From NCBI GenBank assembly GCA_905200645.1, contig CAJKLD010000007.1, positions 1 through 64,000 on the forward strand: 64,000 nucleotides of DNA, read 5' to 3'. Origin of the DNA: an uncultured Phascolarctobacterium sp. GTDB lineage: Bacteria; Bacillota; Negativicutes; Acidaminococcales; Acidaminococcaceae. The notes below the pieces were generated by a model. That model saw nothing but the letters and a program-made list of their open reading frames with translations, was not told the origin of the DNA and did not search any database. Positions 9,717 to 19,143 of this stretch are shown here, piece after piece (position 1 is the first letter of the stretch; every line of letters starts with the position of its first letter). Both the position numbers and the translations under genes were made by a program.

Positions 9717-10565
9717 ATGAAAAAATTGATTGTAAACGCTGATGATTTTGGCCTGCATCCTTTGATAAATCAAGGAATTATTAAGGGCTATCAGGAAGGC
9801 TTTATTACCAGCACATCTATTATGCCCAGTGCTCCTTTTTATGATGAAGCAGTGGCATTGGCTAAAACAAATTCTAAACTTGGTATTGGCATTCATTTAA
9901 CCTTGGTTGGCAGCGTTAAGCCTGTTCTGCCATCTGCACAAATAGCTTCTTTGCTTGATGAGCATGGTTTATTTTTGCCTGATTATGTTGCTTTTGCTAA
10001 AAGATTTTACTCTGGTATGGTAAAAAGTGATGAATTAGAAGCAGAACTGCGTGCACAAATAGAAAAAGCTTTGGCTAGCGGCTTGAATATCACTCATATA
10101 GACAGTCATCAGCATACCCATGTGCTTCCCTTGATAAATAAACTTGTATTAAAGCTCTGTAATGAGTATAATATAGAAAGGATACGTATACCTAAAGAAG
10201 GGTATACCTTCAGCGGCGGCTTTCAAGCAGGTATTGGCCGCAAAATAGGTCGTTGCGGGCTTAGCTTTTGTGCGCAGATGGCGGCTATTGCAATGGATGC
10301 TCGTAAGATTAAGCATCCGGAGCATTTTTTTGGCATGCTGGCAGGTGGTCATTTGAATGCAGAGCTGGTGAACAATATTCTTCAAGCCCTGCCGGAGGGA
10401 ACCAGCGAAATTATGACGCATCCTGGTTTGGAAACAGCGTCTCTAGGTAAGCTTTTTACTTGGGGTTACACTTGGGAAACAGAGCTTGCAGCTTACTTAG
10501 ATAAGAAAAATTTGCAGCTATTGCGCGAAAAGAATATCCAATTAATAAATTTTGGTGATTTGTAA
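9717..10565 (+). CDS. YdjC/ChbG/HpnK-family carbohydrate deacetylase
   Basis: Metal-dependent amidohydrolase-like deacetylase of 282 residues. The family signature is clear: NADDFG at residues 7-12 (metal-binding aspartate), GIHLTLVG, and HIDSHQHTHVLP carrying metal-binding histidines. Members remove an N-acetyl group from sugars: ChbG from chitooligosaccharides, HpnK from a hopanoid-linked sugar. Its neighbours are a flippase-like membrane protein, a sugar epimerase and an ArnT-like transferase, so I infer it deacetylates a lipid-linked sugar intermediate rather than a nutrient; that is not shown by the sequence itself. Confidence 0.85.
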   Translation: MKKLIVNADDFGLHPLINQGIIKGYQEGFITSTSIMPSAPFYDEAVALAKTNSKLGIGIHLTLVGSVKPVLPSAQIASLLDEHGLFLPDYVAFAKRFYSGMVKSDELEAELRAQIEKALASGLNITHIDSHQHTHVLPLINKLVLKLCNEYNIERIRIPKEGYTFSGGFQAGIGRKIGRCGLSFCAQMAAIAMDARKIKHPEHFFGMLAGGHLNAELVNNILQALPEGTSEIMTHPGLETASLGKLFTWGYTWETELAAYLDKKNLQLLREKNIQLINFGDL

Positions 10566-10602
10566 TATAGAGTTGCCATTATCAAGATGGTGGTTTAGAT
10601 TC

Positions 10603-11637
10603 ATGAACAAAAAGCTTTTGCTGCGTTTAGGGGCACTCTTTATTTTTGTGCTGCTCATATCCGCAACAGTAATTTATTTTACATTTGATATAAGAACGTT
10701 AGATTATCTGACAATGTTTGAGCCTAAGTGCATTCTTTTAGCCTTAGGCTGCCTTGCTGTGGGTCTTTTGTTTGACGGTCTTCGTTTAATAACCTTAGCA
10801 GATATTACAGACGAAAAGCTTACGCTGCGCCAAATTATTAACGTAGTTTTAAGCAATTATTTTTTAGCTTTGGTAACGCCAGGAGCAAGCGGCGGCGCTA
10901 TCGCGCAGGTAATGTTTATGCGCAAGGCAGGTGTGCCTGTTGCAAAATCAACGGTAGTTATTTTGGTACGCACTATTATGTCCATTATTTTCTTGATTCT
11001 TTTAGTGCCTATAGTTCTGCATTGGGATCAGGATATTGTGGAATGGATGCCTGCGTCAATATTGACTATCGTATCAGTGGCTTTTGTGTCCTTGCCGGTA
11101 ATCGCTATTTATTTGATGCATACACGCTATCCTGAGAAAATTATTTTTTTAGTTACGCGCAAACTTTCTTATACTACAAGACGAAATTGTTATATTTGGT
11201 ATCAGCAGTTTAAAAAAGCTGTTATTGTAATGGGCAACCATCCTATAATGGTTCTGCGTGCTTTTATTGAATCAGGTATCAGCCTGCTGTTTATCTATGC
11301 TACCGTTCCTGCTTATATGAACGGATTAAATGTTGATTTCGACTTGACGCAGGTTATGGGGAGAATGGTACTGATAAATTTAGTGTTGTATTTTTCGCCT
11401 ACGCCTGGCGGCAGCGGCATTGCTGAAGCTGGTTTTGTTATGCTTTTTGCTAATATTCTGCCAGGGGGCTTAGAGGGTATTTTAGCTGTTTTATGGCGTT
11501 TTACCGCGGAATATCTGCCCTTTATGTTAGGTGCAGTAGTTACAATTCGTGCTTTCGGCAGTGATGTTCTCAATGTGGCATCAGTTAAAAGTAAGACTAA
11601 GGTAATACCTCAGAAAAATAAAGCTAAAATTAAGTAA
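10603..11637 (+). CDS. Lysylphosphatidylglycerol synthase TM region / UPF0104 flippase-like membrane protein
   Basis: Integral membrane protein of about 344 residues with roughly eight hydrophobic segments and the family features FLALVTPGASGGAIAQVMFMRKAGV and YFSPTPGGSGIAEAGF (the PGGxG/GxxE motif). The family includes the flippase half of MprF and proteins beside lipid-sugar pathways. There is no C-terminal synthase domain, so aminoacylation is not expected. The ATG at 10603 gives a natural membrane-protein N-terminus; in-frame TTG/GTG codons from 10552 would overlap the previous gene and add a poor leader. By context it may move a lipid-linked sugar across the inner membrane (inference). 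Confidence 0.82.
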   Translation: MNKKLLLRLGALFIFVLLISATVIYFTFDIRTLDYLTMFEPKCILLALGCLAVGLLFDGLRLITLADITDEKLTLRQIINVVLSNYFLALVTPGASGGAIAQVMFMRKAGVPVAKSTVVILVRTIMSIIFLILLVPIVLHWDQDIVEWMPASILTIVSVAFVSLPVIAIYLMHTRYPEKIIFLVTRKLSYTTRRNCYIWYQQFKKAVIVMGNHPIMVLRAFIESGISLLFIYATVPAYMNGLNVDFDLTQVMGRMVLINLVLYFSPTPGGSGIAEAGFVMLFANILPGGLEGILAVLWRFTAEYLPFMLGAVVTIRAFGSDVLNVASVKSKTKVIPQKNKAKIK

Positions 11638-11686
11638 GCACTGTTAAAATTTTTTTAGATTTAACAGCAAGAGGAATTAATAATAA

Positions 11687-12616
11687 ATGAAATTATTGGT
11701 TACAGGTGGGGCAGGTTTTATCGGCTCGCATTTATTGCATTTGTTAGAAAAAAAATCTGGCGTAGAAGTTATAGTTTACGATAATTTGAGCAGTGGACGG
11801 CAAGAACACATCCCCGCTCAAATGCGTTTCGTGCAGGGAGATGTATGCGATAAAAAGCTTTCAAAGCTTTTTGCTGAAGAAGATTTTGATGCCGTGATTC
11901 ACTTAGCGGCACAAACTATGGTGCCTTATTCTTTAGAGCATCCTCTGGAAGACTGCCAAACAAATTTATTAGGCTTATTAAATATATTGGAATGTTGTCG
12001 CAAATACGGTGTAAAAAATATTACATTTTCTTCCAGCGCAGCAGTTTATGGAGATAATAAAAATATTCCTTTAAATGAAGACGAACGGCTGCTGCCCATG
12101 TCCTGTTATGGTATTACCAAAATGACCAGCGAGCATTATCTGCGGATGTACCATGATTTGTATGGTATCAGCGCTGCTGTTTTACGTTTTGCTAATGTTT
12201 ATGGAGAGCGTCAGGGGGCAGGCGGAGAAGGCGGCGTAGTCAGCATTTTCTGTAAGCTTTTGGCAGCAGGCAAAGGCGTTACAGTTTTTGGCAATGGTTT
12301 ACAGACGCGCGATTTTGTTTATGCCGGTGATATTGCGGAAGCACTGTGGCGTGGTTGTTGTCTTGATGGCTTTCACACTATTAACGTGTCTACCCGCAAA
12401 GAAACCTCTTTACAGCAGCTTTTAGCCGCTTTTCGTCAGGCTGTGGGCAAAGATTTCCTTGTTACTTATGCGTCTGCGCGTGAAGGCGACATTTTTCGCT
12501 CGGTGCTAAATAATGAGCGTTGCCAAAAATTTTTAGATTTTGTGCCTGCTATGGATTTACAAGAGGGTATAAGGCGTACCTATAAAGATTATCTTGATAA
12601 GATTGGGGAGAGTTGA
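11687..12616 (+). CDS. NAD-dependent sugar epimerase/dehydratase (GalE-like SDR)
   Basis: Extended short-chain dehydrogenase of 309 residues. The nucleotide-binding loop TGGAGFIGSH is at residues 6-15, the catalytic serine lies in TFSSSAAVYGD and the Tyr-Lys pair in CYGITK. It most resembles UDP-glucose/UDP-N-acetylglucosamine 4-epimerases. It would supply a nucleotide sugar for the transferase encoded next. The stop overlaps the following start by one base, so the two are translationally coupled. The exact sugar cannot be predicted. Confidence 0.9.
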   Translation: MKLLVTGGAGFIGSHLLHLLEKKSGVEVIVYDNLSSGRQEHIPAQMRFVQGDVCDKKLSKLFAEEDFDAVIHLAAQTMVPYSLEHPLEDCQTNLLGLLNILECCRKYGVKNITFSSSAAVYGDNKNIPLNEDERLLPMSCYGITKMTSEHYLRMYHDLYGISAAVLRFANVYGERQGAGGEGGVVSIFCKLLAAGKGVTVFGNGLQTRDFVYAGDIAEALWRGCCLDGFHTINVSTRKETSLQQLLAAFRQAVGKDFLVTYASAREGDIFRSVLNNERCQKFLDFVPAMDLQEGIRRTYKDYLDKIGES

Positions 12617-14175
12617 TGAAACAGCTTGAAAAAAACAGTCTGCTGATTATTGGCGGCTTGACGCTTTTTACTATTTTGTTCGGTATAGGCGGCGTACCGC
12701 TGCTGGATCCTGACGAACCTGTTTATGCGGAAACTGCTAGAGAAATGCTTCAAACTGGCGATTTCCTTTCGCCGCGGATTTTTGGCAGCTATTGGTATGA
12801 CAAACCGCCTATGTACTATTGGTTGGTTGCTATTTCCCAAATGCTTTTCGGCTTTAGCGAATTTGCTGCCCGTCTGCCTGCTGCTTTAATGGCCTGCGGT
12901 ACAGCTATGATGCTTTATGTTTCGACAACGAAAATGTTCAACGAAAAAGCTGGTTTTTGGTCTGCTTTGGTGCTGACTAGCTGTATCCAGTTCTTTTATA
13001 TGGGTAAAGCAGCAGTTACTGATACAACGCTTTTGTTTTTTATGACCGGTGCTATTTTAAGCTTTGCCCATCAAAAGTATTGGCTTATGTATGCTTGTAT
13101 GGCATTGGCTACGGTTACTAAAGGTCCCATAGGTATAGTTTTTCCCGGAGCGATTATTTTCTTATATTTGGCGGTAACGGGACAGCTGCGCGAAATTCTG
13201 CGAATGCATGTTATTCGCGGACTGCTTTTGTACTTTTTAATTGCTTCTCCTTGGTATTACGCTATGTATACTGTACATGGTATGGAGTTTATCAATATCT
13301 TTCTCGGCTTTCATAATGTTACGCGCTTTACCACGCCGGAACATGCTAACCGCGTAACCTTTTGGTATTATTTTCCCGTTGTGATTTTAGGTATGTTTCC
13401 TTGGACCGGAATGTTGATGCAGGCAATAAAAGCCTCTATTTGTGAAAGCCGCATAGACGATATGCGTCAGCTTTTACTTTATCATGTTTGGTGGATTTTT
13501 GTTTTTGTATTTTTTACTGTATGTCAGACTAAGTTGGTTTCTTATGTTCTGCCCATGTTTCCGCCTTTAGCAGTAATTATAGGCTGGAATATTTCGCGTA
13601 TGCTGGTTAAGCTGCGTCACAATACTACTTTTTATGCTTGGATATTGGGCAGCGGCTTGATGTTTTTGTTGTTGGGAGCAGGCTGGATAATCGGCAGCCA
13701 ATATTTGCCGGAAACAGCTTTCAGTTTAATTATGCTGGGTGTTTTGACCGTAATTTTAGGCTTTGGCGCAGTATTTTCTTTGTGGTATTACCGCGATATT
13801 GAAATGTCTTGTTGGTTGCACACGCTTATTGGTGTGGTTACTATGTGCGTGGTCTTTGCCTTTGTTCTGCCAGTGATTGCTAACCGCTTTAGTGTCAAAA
13901 CTATGAGCGGAGTATATTTAGAGCAATGCGAGCAGTCAGTTCCCGTGTATGTAGATAAATTTCTCCGTCCGGGTTTTATGTATTATGCCGGTAAGCCGGG
14001 CATAGAAATGCTGCCAAAAACGGGAGCTTTATCTGAAGCCTTGCGTAACGGACAGCATAAATATATTTTAGTGCGTGGTTTGGAATATCGGCGCGTACAA
14101 AAAACTAAGCAGATACCTACCAATGTGACTACCGTTGAGGAAATCAGCGACATCTATTTGTTAGAGCAAAAATAA
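12616..14175 (+). CDS. ArnT/PMT-type glycosyltransferase (GT83-like)
   Basis: Membrane glycosyltransferase of 519 residues with about a dozen hydrophobic segments. The first periplasmic loop has LLDPDEPVYAETAREML, the DE-containing motif of ArnT and protein O-mannosyltransferases, followed by SYWYDKPPMYYWL as in ArnT. ArnT-type enzymes move a sugar from undecaprenyl phosphate onto lipid A outside the inner membrane. The start is the ATG at 12616, preceded by GGGGAG; a TTG one codon earlier is too close to the ribosome site. Together with the three preceding genes it forms an apparent lipid-linked sugar module. Confidence 0.88.
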   Translation: MKQLEKNSLLIIGGLTLFTILFGIGGVPLLDPDEPVYAETAREMLQTGDFLSPRIFGSYWYDKPPMYYWLVAISQMLFGFSEFAARLPAALMACGTAMMLYVSTTKMFNEKAGFWSALVLTSCIQFFYMGKAAVTDTTLLFFMTGAILSFAHQKYWLMYACMALATVTKGPIGIVFPGAIIFLYLAVTGQLREILRMHVIRGLLLYFLIASPWYYAMYTVHGMEFINIFLGFHNVTRFTTPEHANRVTFWYYFPVVILGMFPWTGMLMQAIKASICESRIDDMRQLLLYHVWWIFVFVFFTVCQTKLVSYVLPMFPPLAVIIGWNISRMLVKLRHNTTFYAWILGSGLMFLLLGAGWIIGSQYLPETAFSLIMLGVLTVILGFGAVFSLWYYRDIEMSCWLHTLIGVVTMCVVFAFVLPVIANRFSVKTMSGVYLEQCEQSVPVYVDKFLRPGFMYYAGKPGIEMLPKTGALSEALRNGQHKYILVRGLEYRRVQKTKQIPTNVTTVEEISDIYLLEQK

Positions 14176-14185
14176 GGAGTTTGTA

Positions 14186-14902
14186 ATGAAAAAATACGTT
14201 AAAAATGGTAAAAAATTAGGTGTTTTAGGCGGCATGGGGCCGGCGGCTGCAGCAGAATTTTTGCGTCAGCTAGCAGCTAAAAGTCCTGCGGCTATTGACC
14301 AAGAGCATCCTGTTGTTTATATGATTGGTGATTGCGATATTCCTGATCGCGGAAGTGCTATTTTTGGTCGGGGGCCATCGCCGTTGCCCAAGCTGAAAGC
14401 TGATCTTATGCAGCTTTGCGCTATGGGAGCAGATGTTTTGGCTGTTCCCTGCAATACGGCGCATTATTTTATCGACCAATTTGCTGATGAACTCCCTGTT
14501 CCCTTAATGCATATTATTGAAGCTACTGTGCTGGCTACTAAGAAAATTGCACCTGACGGTGCCTGGATGCTTTCCACTAAAGGTACAAGAGCCTGCGGTT
14601 TGTACCAAAAATATGCGGCTAAGCATGACTTAAAGCTGTTTATTCCCAATGAGGAGCAAAGCGATAAAGCGCAGCAGGTTATTAACTATGTAAAGGCTAA
14701 TAATTTTAAAGAAGCAGGCGCTTTAATGCGTCAATTGGTCGAGGAGCTGTGGCGCGAAAAAGATGTGCCGGTAATGACAGCCTGCACGGAACTGCCTCTA
14801 GGATATGATGCTTCCGGCTTGCCACAGGAACGCAGTGTGTCCAGTATTGGCGCTTTAGCTGACGCGGCAATTAAAATGCTTTACGATGAAATTGAAGCAT
14901 AA
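14186..14902 (+). CDS. Aspartate/glutamate racemase family protein
   Basis: Cofactor-independent amino acid racemase of 238 residues. Both catalytic cysteine motifs are present: AVPCNTAHYF near residue 93 and TACTELPLGY near residue 200, and the N-terminus has LGVLGGMGPAA as in aspartate racemases. It could make D-aspartate or D-glutamate for the cell wall; the substrate cannot be distinguished here. Translation starts after AAGGAG, 10 bases after the ArnT-like gene, so it is likely the last gene of that operon. Confidence 0.9.
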   Translation: MKKYVKNGKKLGVLGGMGPAAAAEFLRQLAAKSPAAIDQEHPVVYMIGDCDIPDRGSAIFGRGPSPLPKLKADLMQLCAMGADVLAVPCNTAHYFIDQFADELPVPLMHIIEATVLATKKIAPDGAWMLSTKGTRACGLYQKYAAKHDLKLFIPNEEQSDKAQQVINYVKANNFKEAGALMRQLVEELWREKDVPVMTACTELPLGYDASGLPQERSVSSIGALADAAIKMLYDEIEA

Positions 14903-14917
14903 AGTAAATCCATAAAA

Positions 14918-14977
14918 ATAAACCCTTAAAACAGCAGCAAAGCAAAACCATTGCATCGCTGCATTTTAAGGGTTTAT
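14918..14977. terminator. Bidirectional terminator between convergent genes
   Basis: A perfect 14-base inverted repeat (14918-14931 and 14964-14977) with an inner GCAGC/GCTGC stem, T-rich on both sides. It serves the racemase operon from the left and nadE from the right. Confidence 0.85.
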
Positions 14978-15002
14978 TTTATATGATTTATTTCAAAAAA
15001 AT

Positions 15003-16913
15003 TTAGTTATGGACTGTAACGTTTTGTAATAATTCTGCTTTCAGCTGATAATATTCGCGGGAAAAATAGGGAGAAAGCTGGGATTCGCGATGGTCATAGC
15101 CAAAAGCACGCTTAGTCAAGGAGAGTACGGGAGGTGCCTGAATACGTTTAGCAACGGCAAAGCCGGCAAACAACTTCCACCAACGCTCTAAATCGGTGAC
15201 TAGCGCGGAGGCATTGGGACAAGCTTCTAACAAAGCTTCTTCCGTGCAGCCAAGCTCTTGTGATAAAATACCCTGCTTATACCAACGCAGAATATCGGCA
15301 GGCGTTGTTTTATGCCAGTTTTCTATGAAGGCACGCAAGAGATAATCGTGATAATTATAAAATAAGGGATCTCCGCCTGTGCCAACTGTTTGGCTGGCAG
15401 AAAGTTCCGCGCTGGGACGAATAGTAAAAATTGCTTCGGGAATAATCTGCCGCTTGAAGACTTCTTCGTTAAGATAATGTCCTAAAGCATAAACCTGATA
15501 CTTCCATAAATCGCCAAGCATGGCTAGAGCGCCGGCTATATCACCGTAAAAAGTAGCATAACCTACAGCCAATTCTGCTTTATTAGAGTTGCAGCTGAAA
15601 GCTCCGCCAAAAGCGGCAGAGGCTGCGGCGATAAGACGTGCGCCGCGGTCGCGGGCCTGAATGTTTTCTTTTATTAAATCGTTAAGCTGAAGATAAAAAT
15701 TTTTACCTGTTGTTAAATTAGTCACAGGCGTATCAGTCAATTGGTTTATTGTTAGTTTATAGCTTTCGGTGATAGGCAGCACGGCATAATTTGCTCCTAT
15801 AGCCCCAGCCATTTGCTGCGCTAAGTCACGGGTAGTGGAGGAGTTATACTGTGAAGGTAAGTTTACCAGCAGTAAATTTTCTGCTCCTAAAATATCTGCA
15901 TACATAGCAGCAGTTACAGCGCTGTCTATACCGCCGGATAAACCGACGGTCATTTTTTTTATGCCGCATTGCTGTAAAAACTTTTTTGTACCGTACTTTA
16001 AAGCTTGATAAATAGCTTGCGGTTCCTGCGGCAGCATAGCCGGAACACATTTGGAGGTAAGAGTATTTTTTTCAGAGTCCCAAGCTATAGGCAGCAAGGT
16101 ATCGTCATACATGCCCGCAGAAGTAACAAGCGTGCCGTCGCTGTTATAAGCAGAGGAACAACCGTCATAGGTAAAAATATTTTTACCGTTATTTTGAATA
16201 CCCACATTGTTGCAATAAATTAAAGGAATGCCTGCCGTTTGCGCCTGCGCGCCAAAAAGGCGGTTGCGTTTGCGGTTTTTACCCAACGTATAGGGAGAGC
16301 AGGAAAGATTGCATAAAATTTGCGCGCCATTATTAGCTAAGGTCTGAGGAACGTTGATATGATAATTTTCCGTCCAGCCGTCCTCACAGAGCATAATGCC
16401 GATACGTAGTTTTTGGCCTCGGATAGACACTTCAATAGGCTGCAATGCTTGTTCTATAGAAGTTTTTTCTTCAGCACAGAGCTTTTGCAGATTGTAAAAA
16501 TAACGGCAGTCATCAAATTCACGGTAATTGGGAAGTGAATTTTTAATAACAAAGCTGCGTCCTTGATAGCCAGCCAAAGGCTTACAATTTTGGCAGACGA
16601 AGGCAGCATTATATTTACGCACCCGGCCATCTTCATTAAGCTTATCTTTTTCCACTGCAACGCTGCCAAAGATAACGCATAAATTTTTGCTGGCAGCAAT
16701 AATCTTCCGCATGTAATATTCGCAATCATCTAAAAAGCTTTGCTGCTCCCAAATATCGCCGATTAGATAACCTGGCAGACACATTTCCGGCAAAAGCAAT
16801 ATGTCGGCATTTTGTGCGCAAGCCCGTTTGATTGCTTCAATAATTTTTTCGTAATTAAGGTCCGGACGCCCGGCAATAACCTCCAGCTGTCCGCAAATAA
16901 TTTTGATAGTCAC
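15003..16913 (-). CDS. nadE: NAD+ synthase, glutamine-hydrolysing
   Basis: Two-domain enzyme of 636 residues that amidates nicotinic acid adenine dinucleotide to NAD+, using ammonia from glutamine. The N-terminal nitrilase-like glutaminase has LLPEMCLPGYLIGD (catalytic Glu) and GIMLCEDGW (nucleophile Cys); the C-terminal synthase has the ATP pyrophosphatase loop GLSGGIDSAVTAAM. I chose the GTG at 16913 because GGAAGG lies 7 bases upstream and the protein then begins VTIKIICGQLEV; reading frames further upstream run across the promoter region. A nicotinate phosphoribosyltransferase gene lies elsewhere in the window (37374-38426), so two steps of the Preiss-Handler route are here. Confidence 0.95.
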   Translation of the reverse strand: MTIKIICGQLEVIAGRPDLNYEKIIEAIKRACAQNADILLLPEMCLPGYLIGDIWEQQSFLDDCEYYMRKIIAASKNLCVIFGSVAVEKDKLNEDGRVRKYNAAFVCQNCKPLAGYQGRSFVIKNSLPNYREFDDCRYFYNLQKLCAEEKTSIEQALQPIEVSIRGQKLRIGIMLCEDGWTENYHINVPQTLANNGAQILCNLSCSPYTLGKNRKRNRLFGAQAQTAGIPLIYCNNVGIQNNGKNIFTYDGCSSAYNSDGTLVTSAGMYDDTLLPIAWDSEKNTLTSKCVPAMLPQEPQAIYQALKYGTKKFLQQCGIKKMTVGLSGGIDSAVTAAMYADILGAENLLLVNLPSQYNSSTTRDLAQQMAGAIGANYAVLPITESYKLTINQLTDTPVTNLTTGKNFYLQLNDLIKENIQARDRGARLIAAASAAFGGAFSCNSNKAELAVGYATFYGDIAGALAMLGDLWKYQVYALGHYLNEEVFKRQIIPEAIFTIRPSAELSASQTVGTGGDPLFYNYHDYLLRAFIENWHKTTPADILRWYKQGILSQELGCTEEALLEACPNASALVTDLERWWKLFAGFAVAKRIQAPPVLSLTKRAFGYDHRESQLSPYFSREYYQLKAELLQNVTVHN

Positions 16914-16945
16914 TTTCAATTCCTTCCGCATTTTTCTGAAAAAAT

Positions 16946-16976
16946 TTGCATTTAAGGTATATCTAGTGCTATTATA
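16946..16976. promoter_or_regulatory. Overlapping divergent promoters for ybaK and nadE
   Basis: Rightward: TTGCAT (16946-16951), 18 bases, TATTAT (16970-16975). Leftward: an extended -10 TGCTATAAT with TATAAT at 16971-16976 but a weak -35. The two -10 boxes occupy almost the same bases, so polymerase bound one way should exclude the other. Confidence 0.5.
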
Positions 16977-17019
16977 GCAGAGATGTAGTAATTTCTCTAG
17001 AGTTAGAGGGGGGTTTCCT

Positions 17020-17502
17020 ATGAAACATAATAAAAAAACTAATGCGGCGCGCAAACTGGACGAGCTGAAAATAGATTACCAACTTATAGAATACGCAGTT
17101 GATGAGGAACATTTGGATGCTATTCATGTGGCGCATGAAGTTGGTATGCCTGCGGCGCAGGTTTTCAAAACCTTGTGTGTGCGTGGTGATAAAAATGGCG
17201 TAATGTTCGCGGTTATTCCCGGAGACGGTGAACTTGATTTAAAGGCTTTGGCTAAGGTAAGCGGCAATAAACGGGCAGAGCTGGTACCTTTAAAAGAGGT
17301 ACTGCCTTTGACCGGCTATATTCGCGGTGGTTGTTCGCCTTTAGGTGCAAAGAAAAATTATCCTGTGTATATGGATGAATCAAGCAATGTGTGGGCGCAG
17401 ATTGCTATTAGCGCCGGACAGCGGGGCATGCAGATTTTAGCGTCACCTACAGATTTACAGCGTGCCACTAACGCAACCGTAGCGCCGTTGATTTTTGACT
17501 AA
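17020..17502 (+). CDS. ybaK: YbaK/EbsC-family aminoacyl-tRNA deacylase
   Basis: Trans-editing hydrolase of 160 residues. Family members YbaK and ProX clear Cys-tRNA(Pro) or Ala-tRNA(Pro). The conserved pieces are the lysine in AAQVFKTLCVRG (catalytic Lys), the glycine-rich IPGDGELDLKALAK, and GYIRGGCSPLGAKK near residue 105. It has its own promoter and faces away from nadE. YbaK itself acts on Cys-tRNA(Pro), and the length and motifs favour YbaK over ProX. Confidence 0.9.
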   Translation: MKHNKKTNAARKLDELKIDYQLIEYAVDEEHLDAIHVAHEVGMPAAQVFKTLCVRGDKNGVMFAVIPGDGELDLKALAKVSGNKRAELVPLKEVLPLTGYIRGGCSPLGAKKNYPVYMDESSNVWAQIAISAGQRGMQILASPTDLQRATNATVAPLIFD

Positions 17503-17507
17503 AATTC

Positions 17508-17536
17508 TTGTACCAAAAGTCAATCTATGATATGAT
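17508..17536 (+). promoter_or_regulatory. Promoter of thrC
   Basis: TTGTAC (17508-17513), 17 bases, TATGAT (17531-17536), leaving a leader of about 75 bases before the thrC start. Confidence 0.55.
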
Positions 17537-17616
17537 TAACTTATAAATGGTTTTAAGCCTAGAAAATATTTTAGAGAATGGTTAGAAGATTACTTAAAAG
17601 GAAGTAGGTTTACATT

Positions 17617-19107
17617 ATGTTATATGTAAGTACTAGAGGGAAAACAGATTTAATTTCTTCCGCTCATGCAATTGCCCGCGGTTTGGCAGAGGACGGCGGC
17701 TTGTTTGTACCGCAGCATATTCCTACCATGCGTTTGGCAGATATTAAGGCCATGAGCAATAAGCCTTATACAGAGAGAGCCATTGACGTTTTGCTGCAAT
17801 ATCTTACCGATTTTACGGAGGAAGAACTGCGCGAATGTGTTAATGCGGCCTATGATAAGGAAAAATTTGGTGAAAATCCTGTTCCTTTAGTGCAAGTAAA
17901 CGCCAATACCGGCGTTTTAGAACTATGGCACGGTCCTACTTCTGCTTTTAAGGATATGGCTTTGCAGCTTCTGCCCCATCTGCTGACACGTTCTATGATA
18001 AAAAGCGGAGAAACTAACAAAGTAGTTATTCTTGTCGCTACCTCCGGTGATACAGGTAAGGCTGCTTTAGAGGGCTTTGTGGATGTCGAAGGGACGCAGA
18101 TTATTGTTTTTTATCCTTGCGAGGGTGTCAGCGATATTCAAAAACGGCAAATGATTACTCAAACAGGCAAAAACGTTAAGGTTTTTGGCATTGAAGGTAA
18201 TTTTGACGATGCACAACGCGGCGTTAAAGAAATTTTTAATAACATTGTTTTAGGTGACGAGCTGGAGAAAAACGGTTACAGCTTTTCTTCTGCCAACTCC
18301 ATTAACTGGGGACGTTTAGTACCGCAGATTGTCTATTATTTCAGCGCTTATGTTAATGCGATGCAGGCCGGCAAAGTTAAATTGGGCGAGCCTATCAATT
18401 TTGTAGTGCCTACGGGTAATTTTGGTGATATTTTAGCAGGCTATTATGCTAAGCTGATGGGACTCCCTGTTGAGCGGCTTTTGTGTGCTTCCAACAGCAA
18501 CAAGGTGCTGACAGACTTTATCAATACCGGTATCTATGACAAACGCCGTGAATTTTTCAAAACCATTTCTCCGTCTATGGACATTCTTGTTTCCAGCAAT
18601 TTAGAGCGCCTGCTGTACAGCGTTACCGACCAAAATGCCGAACAGGTAGCAGACTATATGAAGCGTCTGAATACTGAAGGCTTGTACCAAATAGATAACG
18701 ACGTTTTAAAACGTATTCAGAGCGAGTTTTTTGGTGCTTGGGTTGATGAATTGGAAACAAAGGAAGCTATCGGCCGTATTTACAGCGATTATAAATATTT
18801 GCTTGATACGCATACTGCCGTAGCTTGGCGCGCTTTGGAAAAATATCGTTTCTTGACCAGCGACAACACTTATACCATAGTATTGTCTACTGCTAGTCCG
18901 TATAAATTTGCCGACAGCGTTTTAGATGCTTTGAATGACGCGCAGCCGACAGGCAGCGATCCTTTTGCCAATTTGGCAGAGCTGCATGAGAAAACCGGTG
19001 TGGAAATTCCGGAGCGTATGCTAGCGTTAAAAGATATGTCTGTTTTACATAATGAAATTATTCCTGCTGACAAAATGGAGCTTGCTGTTGTCAAAAATTT
19101 ACTTTAA
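17617..19107 (+). CDS. thrC: Threonine synthase
   Basis: PLP enzyme that converts O-phosphohomoserine to threonine, 496 residues, the long bacterial/fungal form. The PLP lysine is in HGPTSAFKDMALQ, the phosphate-binding region in VATSGDTGKAALEGF, and the substrate side is in SANSINWGRLVPQ. It is monocistronic here, separate from the aspartate-pathway operon at 27.4-31.9 kb that feeds lysine, and no hom or thrB is adjacent. The ribosome site is AAAGGAAGTAGG at slightly long spacing. Confidence 0.95.
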   Translation: MLYVSTRGKTDLISSAHAIARGLAEDGGLFVPQHIPTMRLADIKAMSNKPYTERAIDVLLQYLTDFTEEELRECVNAAYDKEKFGENPVPLVQVNANTGVLELWHGPTSAFKDMALQLLPHLLTRSMIKSGETNKVVILVATSGDTGKAALEGFVDVEGTQIIVFYPCEGVSDIQKRQMITQTGKNVKVFGIEGNFDDAQRGVKEIFNNIVLGDELEKNGYSFSSANSINWGRLVPQIVYYFSAYVNAMQAGKVKLGEPINFVVPTGNFGDILAGYYAKLMGLPVERLLCASNSNKVLTDFINTGIYDKRREFFKTISPSMDILVSSNLERLLYSVTDQNAEQVADYMKRLNTEGLYQIDNDVLKRIQSEFFGAWVDELETKEAIGRIYSDYKYLLDTHTAVAWRALEKYRFLTSDNTYTIVLSTASPYKFADSVLDALNDAQPTGSDPFANLAELHEKTGVEIPERMLALKDMSVLHNEIIPADKMELAVVKNLL

Positions 19108-19143
19108 GCTCAAGTTACATTATAATTAAAAATGATAAATAAC

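Noticed and set aside
11642..11672. CTGTTAAA...TTTAACAG before the epimerase gene as a terminator.
   Set aside because: The stem is short and AT-rich and no T-run follows it; the operon probably continues.
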